64,000 nt of DNA. It comes from CALREJ01 sp964533375 (GTDB taxonomy: Bacteria > Patescibacteriota > Gracilibacteria > Peribacterales > Peribacteraceae). Below are positions 58,103 through 64,000 of this stretch, piece after piece. How positions within the stretch are numbered: the first letter of the stretch is position 1; every line of letters begins with the position of its first letter. The stretch spans positions 124,001 through 188,000 of the forward strand of contig CAZHLW010000001.1 in the NCBI GenBank assembly GCA_964533375.1, in the 5' to 3' direction. A program made the translations under genes and the position numbers. The notes under the pieces were generated by a model. It was given only the letters and a program-made list of their open reading frames with translations. It ran no database searches and was not told the DNA's origin.

Positions 58103-59498
58103 ATTGTGGCCCGCTTGTATGCAGGGTGTAGCAAGGTTCATATTTCTCTGCCCGCATTCTTTTCTGGGCAATGAAAACAGTTAACAATTTATCCAGTGCT
58201 TCAAGAATATCCGGATCACCCTGTATTTGATATTTTCCATGCTCCTGAATTTCTTTCATTCCTTGCGCCGTCACGCTTCCGTGAACGATTGCTTTACAAA
58301 GTTTACGCAGTTCAGCTGCCAATTGTGAAAGAGGTTGATCCCGATGTATCTGCAATGCTGCGACACTTTCGTGTGTCGGAATAAAGGGGGTCTGGAATTC
58401 TTCAGGAATATACAGACTACGATTCCATTCGTCGGAATCATCGGTGTCATCGCGTGCCAAGTCAACGTACTGCATTTCCTTTTTCATCCATTCTGCCACT
58501 TGTTGCGGTGAGTCGATGATCGTTTGGTATTGAGTAGCCATTTTTGGACCAAGCACTGTTTTAATGAATTCGTCGATTGCAGCGACATATTGCAATGATT
58601 CCTTATTCCCCGTGAGAGCAATCGGCAAATACTGATTCTTGTTTTGCTCGTTTGTTTTTACTCCCAACTGAAGAAGTAGTTCTTCCAATGTGCCCACCCC
58701 TCCCGGAAGGAAAACAATTCCATGCATGCGGCGCGTGAACGCTTCCAGTCTTTTTTCAATGTCCGGCAGAATGACAAGATCAGTCACGTACACATTTGGT
58801 GGTTCTGCTGCAATAATTTCCGGTGCGGTAAATCCCATCTGTCTGGAGCCATTGATCTTCTGCTGATGGAATCCTTTATGAACACCTTTCAGCGTGCCGC
58901 GCATGGTGCCCGGCCCCCCTCCGGAGATTCCTTCAAATCCACGCAGGCCGAACTCTTCTCCCACTCTTTTGCTGTAACGATAATCTGCAGGTCCAATCGT
59001 ATGTCCGCCTTGGAACACTACTTGATAAAAACGTCTGAATTTTCTTTGTTGCCTGGATGCGTCACCATTTAGTAAACCCGCGTCCTCAATCATTCTTTCA
59101 ACTAATGCACTTCTTCCTTTTCCATCAGTCGCATGTGAGAAATTCAATGCCTGATATGCCATATCCCGAATAGCTGCTGCCAGATGCCCTTTGCGAAGTG
59201 CAGTAATGTCGCCATCGATAAATGCATTTGCAGGACTATTTTCTATACCAAGACTGACACTCTGTTTGGATTTTTTAAGGTTAATGCCAAAGTCGGGATA
59301 GTCGTGGACAAGGTTATGTGTGTGATTCATGCTGTCATCCGCTCCTAAAATACCCAGGCAACAGGTAGCAAGTTTTCCTCGAACAATTTCTGCCAAATCA
59401 CCAGTCTCAGCTGTTAACGCTTCAATAACAGGAGAGGGGAGGTGGCTAAGTGGCGGCCCCTCGAAGGTGATCGTTGCTTTGTCGATCTTCCCCGGCAT
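58101..59498 (-). CDS. ppnN: Nucleotide 5'-monophosphate nucleosidase PpnN (LOG family)
   Basis: 465 residues, close to the 454 of E. coli PpnN and with the same three-part build. The N-terminal domain has SPANAFIDGD. The central Rossmann LOG domain has FQGGHTIGPADY, GISGGGPGTMRGTLKG, IAAEPPNVYV, LPDIEKRLEAF and the catalytic FLPGGVGTLEELLLQLG. A C-terminal domain follows. PpnN splits purine and pyrimidine 5'-monophosphates into base and ribose-5-phosphate and in E. coli is activated by ppGpp. It suits the surrounding purine genes and diverges from pyrG. Confidence 0.88.
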   Translation of the reverse strand: MPGKIDKATITFEGPPLSHLPSPVIEALTAETGDLAEIVRGKLATCCLGILGADDSMNHTHNLVHDYPDFGINLKKSKQSVSLGIENSPANAFIDGDITALRKGHLAAAIRDMAYQALNFSHATDGKGRSALVERMIEDAGLLNGDASRQQRKFRRFYQVVFQGGHTIGPADYRYSKRVGEEFGLRGFEGISGGGPGTMRGTLKGVHKGFHQQKINGSRQMGFTAPEIIAAEPPNVYVTDLVILPDIEKRLEAFTRRMHGIVFLPGGVGTLEELLLQLGVKTNEQNKNQYLPIALTGNKESLQYVAAIDEFIKTVLGPKMATQYQTIIDSPQQVAEWMKKEMQYVDLARDDTDDSDEWNRSLYIPEEFQTPFIPTHESVAALQIHRDQPLSQLAAELRKLCKAIVHGSVTAQGMKEIQEHGKYQIQGDPDILEALDKLLTVFIAQKRMRAEKYEPCYTLHTSGPQ

Positions 59499-59507
59499 AC
59501 GTTTATA

Positions 59508-59513
59508 ACTATA
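59508..59513 (-). promoter_or_regulatory. -10 box (TATAGT) of ppnN, leaderless
   Basis: TATAGT on the minus strand ends 9 nt before ATG 59498, in an AT-rich divergent region. Confidence 0.5.
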
Positions 59514-59571
59514 GAATTATATTTAAAAAAGTAAAGTATCTGTTTTCTCTTCCCTCATCGTGCGGATTCGT

Positions 59572-59577
59572 TATAAT
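59572..59577 (+). promoter_or_regulatory. Consensus -10 box (TATAAT) of pyrG
   Basis: TATAAT is 39 nt before ATG 59617, giving a leader of ~32 nt. It lies inside the in-frame extension from 59560, which is therefore unlikely to be translated. Confidence 0.6.
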
Positions 59578-59616
59578 GCTCTCGGGCTTCTCCCCGTAAT
59601 CCGCCCAGTTTCTCCT

Positions 59617-61266
59617 ATGATTCCACCTAAGAAAGAATCAACGGAAACCACACATACACGCTTTATTATCGTCACCGGAGGAGTCTGCAGCTCACTGGGA
59701 AAGGGAATCGCCGCCGCTTCGATCGGCGCTATTTTAAAGACATGCGGACTGAAGGTCTTTGTGCAGAAACTTGATCCGTATCTGAACGTGGATCCGGGAA
59801 CCATGAGTCCGTTCCAGCATGGCGAAGTGTTTGTCACAGATGATGGCGCCGAGACGGATCTGGACCTTGGACACTATGAGCGTTTCATTGATGAACCAAT
59901 GAGTAAGTTGAGCACTGTCACAACCGGAAAGATCTATACCGATGTCCTCGCGCGCGAGCGTAAAGGAGATTTCCTCGGGGGAACTATTCAGGTGGTGCCG
60001 CATATTACGGATGCCATCAAAGGTGTTATTACCAATGCAGCCAGCAAGACGAATGCGGACATCATGATGGTGGAAATTGGCGGAACGGTGGGAGACATTG
60101 AAGGAGAGCCGTTCCTGGAAGCCATCCGCCAGCTTCGAAATGACCTTGGACCGCAGAGACTTTTCCATGTGCACCTCACATTGCTCCCATATCTGAAAGG
60201 ATCAAAAGAACTGAAGACCAAGCCGACGCAGCTTTCTGTGCGTGAACTCCGTCGCATCGGCCTGCAGCCGGATATGATCCTCACGCGTGCGGATTATAAA
60301 ATCGCTGATGATCTCCTGGATAAAATCAGCACGTTCTGCGGAGTGGAGCGTGAAGCGGTTATCCCGGCTCCCACCCTGCATTCCATTTACGATGTGCCGC
60401 TCGGACTCAACCAGTATCACATCGCGCAGATTATCGGCAAGAAGCTCGCACTCGGGGAACTGCATCCGGATATGACGGAGTGGGAAGAGGGAAAGAAGCG
60501 CCACGAGGCAGTCAGCAAAGAGGTGAAGATTGCATTGGTCGGAAAATACACGAACCTGGAAGATGCTTACCTGAGTGTGATAGAAGCCATTAAAGCCGCA
60601 GGTGTGTTTGAAAGTGCGAAGGTCGAATTCCTGTGGGTTGATAGCGAAAAGCTCGATGCAAACGATGAAGAAACATGGAACATGCTCCGTTCTGCAGATG
60701 GCATCGTGGTACCCGGAGGCTTCGGAAAGCGCGGCATCGAAGGAAAAATCAAAGCGGCAAAATATGCACGAACGGAAAAGGTGCCGTATCTGGGACTCTG
60801 TCTCGGATCACAAATCCTCGCGATTGAATTTGCGCGCGATGTGCTGGGGGACAAAGTGCTCACCAGTGAAGAATTCGACGAAGAAGATGCGCTCACTCCG
60901 GACAAGTACGTGGTGCACTTCCTGCCGGGTCAGCACAAGGGAAAGGAAAAGGGCGGCACGCTGCGTCTGGGTGCGTACGACTGTAAACTGCTTCCGGGTT
61001 CAAAGGCGCATGCGCTCTACGGCACAGACATGATTTCCGAGCGCCACAGACACCGCTACGAATTCAATCAGACATTCCATAAGGATCTGGAAAAGAACGG
61101 ACTGATTTTCTCCGGAAGTAATCCGGATACGGGACTGATGGAAATTGTGGAACTCAAGAATCATCCGTTCATGATGGGAAGTCAGTTTCATCCGGAGTTC
61201 AAGAGCCGCCCGCACCGCCCGCACCCGCTGTTTGCCGGGTTTATGAAAGCAGTTGTTTCAAAGTAA
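59617..61266 (+). CDS. pyrG: CTP synthase
   Basis: A 549-residue enzyme making CTP from UTP, ATP and glutamine. The N-terminal synthase domain has FIIVTGGVCSSLGKGIAAASIG (P-loop), QKLDPYLNVDPGTMSPFQHGE, TDDGAETDLDLGHYERF and GGTVGDIEGEPFLEAIRQL. The glutamine amidotransferase domain (~300-549) has VPGGFGKRG, the nucleophile Cys in YLGLCLGSQI and the catalytic His/Glu in SQFHPEFKSRP. Length and motifs are standard, except that GLCLG(S/M)Q reads with Ser. Confidence 0.97.
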   Translation: MIPPKKESTETTHTRFIIVTGGVCSSLGKGIAAASIGAILKTCGLKVFVQKLDPYLNVDPGTMSPFQHGEVFVTDDGAETDLDLGHYERFIDEPMSKLSTVTTGKIYTDVLARERKGDFLGGTIQVVPHITDAIKGVITNAASKTNADIMMVEIGGTVGDIEGEPFLEAIRQLRNDLGPQRLFHVHLTLLPYLKGSKELKTKPTQLSVRELRRIGLQPDMILTRADYKIADDLLDKISTFCGVEREAVIPAPTLHSIYDVPLGLNQYHIAQIIGKKLALGELHPDMTEWEEGKKRHEAVSKEVKIALVGKYTNLEDAYLSVIEAIKAAGVFESAKVEFLWVDSEKLDANDEETWNMLRSADGIVVPGGFGKRGIEGKIKAAKYARTEKVPYLGLCLGSQILAIEFARDVLGDKVLTSEEFDEEDALTPDKYVVHFLPGQHKGKEKGGTLRLGAYDCKLLPGSKAHALYGTDMISERHRHRYEFNQTFHKDLEKNGLIFSGSNPDTGLMEIVELKNHPFMMGSQFHPEFKSRPHRPHPLFAGFMKAVVSK

Positions 61267-61287
61267 ACGGGACTCTACGATAACCGT

Positions 61288-62019
61288 ATGCTTCTGGAAG
61301 TTTCCAAGGTTTCGTTTGCCATTCAGGATCACACGATTCTGCAGGATGTTTCTTTGAATGTGAAAGAAGGGGAGATTGTCGGACTAATCGGCCCCAATGG
61401 CTCGGGGAAGACCACGCTCTTCAACGTACTCTCCGGGTTTCTGATGCCGACCAATGGCACGATCATCTACCGCAATCATGACATTACCCGCCTGCCTGCC
61501 GCCAAGCGCGCTGCAATCGGTATCGGGCGTGTGTTCCAGAACTTCGGCATTTTCCGCGATATGACCCTCGAAGAGAATGTACTGGTGGCGCTGGAAGCGT
61601 TGCCGCGGGCGCAGCAGAAGGCACTTGGGAATCTGCGTCAGGTTGCGAAGGAGACGCTTACAATGGTCGGGCTGGAATCCGGAGCACACCGTAAAGCGGG
61701 ATCGCTCAGCGGCGGACAGATGCGGTTGCTGGAAATTGCGCGCACACTCAAAAGCGGCAAAGAGTTTTTTCTGCTGGATGAACCGACGGCTGGCGTCTCG
61801 CCCAAAATGACACAGCAGGTGGCCGATCTGATACGGGCGCTCAAGAACGAGGGAAAGACGGTTATCATCATCGAACACGATCTGCCGTTCATTTCCCGCA
61901 TCTGCGACCGCGTGATTGTGATGGACGTCGGGCAGGTCGTTATCGACGGCAAGCCCGATCAGGTCCAGCGCTCGAAGGAACTGAAGGAACTCTACTTCGG
62001 AGCAGATCCTACGACGTAA
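61288..62019 (+). CDS. Branched-chain amino-acid ABC transporter ATPase, LivG type
   Basis: 243 residues. Walker A is GPNGSGKTTLFNVLSG. The LivG-type insert is RLPAAKRAAIGIGRVFQNFGIF, the signature LSGGQMRLLEIARTL, Walker B FFLLDEPTAGVSP, and the switch His IIIEHDLPFISRICDRVIVMDVG. It starts 21 bp after pyrG and precedes the binding protein and permease genes. Livk-H-M-G-F order is common elsewhere, so LivG first is unusual. Confidence 0.87.
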   Translation: MLLEVSKVSFAIQDHTILQDVSLNVKEGEIVGLIGPNGSGKTTLFNVLSGFLMPTNGTIIYRNHDITRLPAAKRAAIGIGRVFQNFGIFRDMTLEENVLVALEALPRAQQKALGNLRQVAKETLTMVGLESGAHRKAGSLSGGQMRLLEIARTLKSGKEFFLLDEPTAGVSPKMTQQVADLIRALKNEGKTVIIIEHDLPFISRICDRVIVMDVGQVVIDGKPDQVQRSKELKELYFGADPTT

Positions 62020-62091
62020 GGTCCAGGAGAAGGTTAAGGGGTAAGGGGTTTTTAAAAGAGTCCTTAACCTTAACCTCAATCTTGACCTCAA
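62017..62091. repeat. Inverted family A repeat overlapping the livG stop
   Basis: The left arm 62017-62046 (TAAGGTCCAGGAGAAGG, TTAAGGGGTAAGG) pairs with 62062-62090 (CCTTAACCTTAACC, TCAATCTTGACCTCA). The TAA stop of the ATPase gene is the first codon of the left arm. Confidence 0.75.
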
Positions 62092-62132
62092 ATTGGTGAC
62101 GAAAGAAAGTCGTCAGGCGAGGCAAAATACCA

Positions 62133-62162
62133 TTGTCTAAGCTTGTTTTCAGACGATACAAT
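62133..62162 (+). promoter_or_regulatory. Promoter of the binding-protein gene
   Basis: -35 TTGTCT (62133-62138) and -10 TACAAT (62157-62162) have an 18 bp spacer, giving a ~24 nt leader before ATG 62192. Confidence 0.6.
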
Positions 62163-62191
62163 GATCTCCAATTTGTTACCCCATCTTTCCC

Positions 62192-63301
62192 ATGAAACGC
62201 GTAGCTCTTCTCGGCGCAGTGTCAGCTCTCCTGCTGGCTGCCTGTCAGCCGGGTTCCTCCGATACCATCAAGATCGGATACATCGGTCCATTGACCGGTG
62301 ATGCCGCAGCGCTCGGTGTCGATATCCTTGGCGGTGTCCGTATGGCCGTTGCCGATATCAATACTGCCGGCGGTATCAATGGAAAAACAGTCGAACTCAT
62401 TGCCGAAGACGGCAAGTGCGCCAGCTCCGATGCGACATCTGCCGCACAGAAGCTTGTGAACATCGACAAGGTTGTCGCCGTCCTCGGTGGACAGTGCAGC
62501 GGTGAAACGCTCGCAGCTGCTCCCGTTGCCGATCCTGCCAAAATTGTCATGATCTCGGGTATTTCCAGTAATCCGACCGTCACAGACGCCGGTGACTACG
62601 TCTTCCGTGTGTATCCGAGTGATGCCCTCAAGACGAAGGCGATGGCTGCGTATTTCAAGCAGAAAGGCTACACGAAGGTCGGACTGGTGACCGAGAACAA
62701 CGACTTCGCAACCGGTTTCCGTGCATCGCTCCTGAAAGATGTGCCGACAGGAACTATTGTGTTTGATGAAACGGTCGATCAGGGTGAGAAAGATTTCCGC
62801 ACCCTCTTCACACGTTTGAAGGACACGGATATGGATGCAATGGTGATGAACGCCGGATCGAACGCCGTGATGGGACAGATGATGAAACAGTTCCGTGAGG
62901 CCGGATTCGAGCAGCCGATTGTCAGCCATGACGTTGCCGATACGACCGATGTTCTGACAACGGTTGGCAGTGCCGGCAGAAACATTTTCGTTATCAACGT
63001 GCCGAACGCAGGAGAGGGAACATCCTTTGAAGAGGATTTCATCACTCAATTCGGAACACCGAAGGCAGGTATTACGTACGCAGCGTACGGTGCTGATTCT
63101 GCCGTGGTGCTGTTCAATGCTCTCAAGCAGGCAGACAGCGGAGAGGCTCTGCAGAAGGCTGTTGCCGCTACGAAGAACTTCAAGGGACTGGTCGGTACCA
63201 TCGGCTTTGATGCCAATGGAGACGTGGTCGGTATCCCATACGCTCTCAAGCAGTATCAGTCAGGTGCTATCGTCAAAGTCAGCGACATTGCGGTAGACTA
63301 A
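62192..63301 (+). CDS. Branched-chain amino-acid-type substrate-binding lipoprotein (LivK-like)
   Basis: 369 residues. A lipoprotein signal (SALLLAACQPG) precedes a type I periplasmic-binding fold. IKIGYIGPLTGDAAALGVDILGGVRMAVADIN and GKTVELIAEDGKCASSDATSAAQKLVN are the usual first-lobe motifs; AVLGGQCSGETLAAAPVA, KVGLVTENNDFATGF and TYAAYGADSAVVLFNALK follow. It captures an amino acid or similar solute and delivers it to the permease encoded 4 bp downstream. The ligand is not certain. Confidence 0.9.
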   Translation: MKRVALLGAVSALLLAACQPGSSDTIKIGYIGPLTGDAAALGVDILGGVRMAVADINTAGGINGKTVELIAEDGKCASSDATSAAQKLVNIDKVVAVLGGQCSGETLAAAPVADPAKIVMISGISSNPTVTDAGDYVFRVYPSDALKTKAMAAYFKQKGYTKVGLVTENNDFATGFRASLLKDVPTGTIVFDETVDQGEKDFRTLFTRLKDTDMDAMVMNAGSNAVMGQMMKQFREAGFEQPIVSHDVADTTDVLTTVGSAGRNIFVINVPNAGEGTSFEEDFITQFGTPKAGITYAAYGADSAVVLFNALKQADSGEALQKAVAATKNFKGLVGTIGFDANGDVVGIPYALKQYQSGAIVKVSDIAVD

Positions 63302-63305
63302 ACAG

Positions 63306-64000
63306 GTGCAACTTTTTGTGAATGCTCTCATCGCCGGCTCCCTGATGGCTCTTGTAGCCGGGGGGCTGGCGTTGGTGTATGGCGTGATGGGCGTGTTCAA
63401 TCTGGCGCTGGGACAGACGGTGCTCTTCGGGGGATACGTTACGTGGTGGCTGCATACGATGGGGCTGCCGCTTTTCCCCAGTATCTGTGGGGGGCTTTTG
63501 GCCGGCGCAGCGCTCTCCTTTGTTCTGTACTACACCTGTATCAGCCCCTTTGCGGCCCGTCACCGCTTTTTGCCACTAGTCACAACCATTGCCGCCAGCA
63601 TGGTGCTGGATGGCTTGTTGCAGATGGCGTTCACAGAAACACCGCGCAGCATCTTCCCCGGAGAGAAACAGATGATGGTCCTCGGTGGTGCCCGTATCAG
63701 TCCGGAGCAGATGGTGTTGATTGTCACCACAATTCTTTTGCTTGGACTCTTTGCCTGGGTTTTTCATGCCACTGCGTTCGGTCGGCGTATCCGTGCAGTC
63801 ACCCAGCATCATCATGCCGCGCTCTCTCTTGGGATTCGTGCTCCGCTTCTGAGAATGTGGGTGTTTATCGGGAGCGGGATTCTTGCGGCTGCAGGCGGTA
63901 TTTTTCTGGGTATCGATCAATCGCTCACGCCTGTGATTGGTTTTGGTATTACCATCAAAGCGTATGCCGCGGTTATTGCGGGAGGGAAGGGGAATATCTG
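63306..64000 (+). CDS. Branched-chain amino-acid ABC permease, LivH type, 3' end outside the window
   Basis: A GTG start 4 bp after the binding-protein stop opens a frame that reaches the window edge (231 codons). NALIAGSLMALVAGGLALVYGVMGVFNLALGQ is the LivH N-terminal signature. Several helices follow, then TAFGRRIRAVTQHHHAALSLGI (the conserved EAA-like loop) and GFGITIKAYAAVIAGGKGNI. It forms the membrane channel of the transporter with a LivM expected just beyond the edge. Confidence 0.88.
   Translation, partial: MQLFVNALIAGSLMALVAGGLALVYGVMGVFNLALGQTVLFGGYVTWWLHTMGLPLFPSICGGLLAGAALSFVLYYTCISPFAARHRFLPLVTTIAASMVLDGLLQMAFTETPRSIFPGEKQMMVLGGARISPEQMVLIVTTILLLGLFAWVFHATAFGRRIRAVTQHHHAALSLGIRAPLLRMWVFIGSGILAAAGGIFLGIDQSLTPVIGFGITIKAYAAVIAGGKGNI

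Noticed and set aside
59560..59616. N-terminal extension of PyrG
   Set aside because: The consensus TATAAT at 59572 lies inside it, and the extension has no similarity to CTP synthases. ATG 59617 is the better start.
63279..63920. Minus-strand frames at the right edge
   Set aside because: They are antisense to the LivH-type permease, whose plus-strand frame is continuous to the edge with family motifs.

Overview
Likely organism. This is a gene-dense bacterial chromosome segment, about 50-55 % GC by eye. It looks like a member of the Candidate Phyla Radiation (Patescibacteria), perhaps the Peregrinibacteria/Peribacteria branch; the branch is an inference. TGA is an ordinary stop (for example at 10278-10280 and 27129-27131), so the TGA-recoded Absconditabacteria/Gracilibacteria are excluded. 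Pointers to a CPR-like cell are many unknown lipoproteins with Ser/Ala-rich tails, DUF5667 and LytR-CpsA-Psr proteins, a membrane pyrophosphatase, nucleotide salvage genes, and many promoters whose -10 box lies only 5-13 bases before the start codon, which implies leaderless mRNAs.

Layout. 1-5.9 kb, mostly minus strand: secD (runs off the left edge) with a parvulin domain built into its extracytoplasmic loop, a SecD-like lipoprotein just upstream, a sugar nucleotidyltransferase, a polyprenyl-glycosylphosphotransferase-like protein without its transferase domain, and a membrane-anchored metallopeptidase. 5.9-10.3 kb, plus: rlmD, rlmH, a possible structured RNA, and an OmpR-type two-component pair. 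10.4-20 kb: small or unknown genes, an extremely His-rich protein, tRNA-Glu(CTC), a SET-domain protein, a metallophosphoesterase, small membrane proteins, lipoproteins and an alpha/beta hydrolase. 20-23.7 kb: a copper-related group (CopC-CopD fusion, AHEH-type secreted protein, CuA-type cupredoxin lipoprotein) and DoxX. 23.8-33.2 kb: ECF sigma/DUF5667 pair, LytR-CpsA-Psr, uppP, an ABC-2 exporter, proS, and a DUF212 phosphatase-like protein. 33.2-40.4 kb, minus: seven consecutive unrecognised genes including one of 1081 aa. 40.5-44.8 kb, plus: raiA, a 7TM protein of the inactive-transglutaminase class, and an ATP-grasp ligase fused to a DUF1704 metallopeptidase. 44.9-48.8 kb: rplY, a GT2 glycosyltransferase, and a UvrC carrying an inserted GNAT domain. 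48.9-61.3 kb: a nucleotide-metabolism region (tandem PurE-like protein, hppA, Ham1-like pyrophosphatase, degenerate CBS-IMPDH, adenosine deaminase, CBS-less IMPDH, PpnN, PyrG). 61.3-64 kb: a LIV-type branched-chain amino-acid ABC transporter, running off the right edge.

How it fits together. Envelope genes (secD, uppP, LytR, sugar transferases, lipoproteins) point to a cell with peptidoglycan and surface glycopolymer. The nucleotide genes are consistent with interconverting and cleaning up scavenged purines. Most intergenic gaps hold one of several families of short degenerate repeats, often as imperfect inverted pairs. Copies also lie inside uvrC, guaB and copCD reading frames, and one sits where a canonical start codon for the GT2 gene would be expected. 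In guaB and uvrC the repeat coincides with a domain loss or gain. The strongest candidates for undescribed biology are the SecD-parvulin fusion with its lipoprotein, the UvrC-GNAT chimera, the ATP-grasp/DUF1704 fusion with its 7TM partner, and the 33-40 kb unknown operon.
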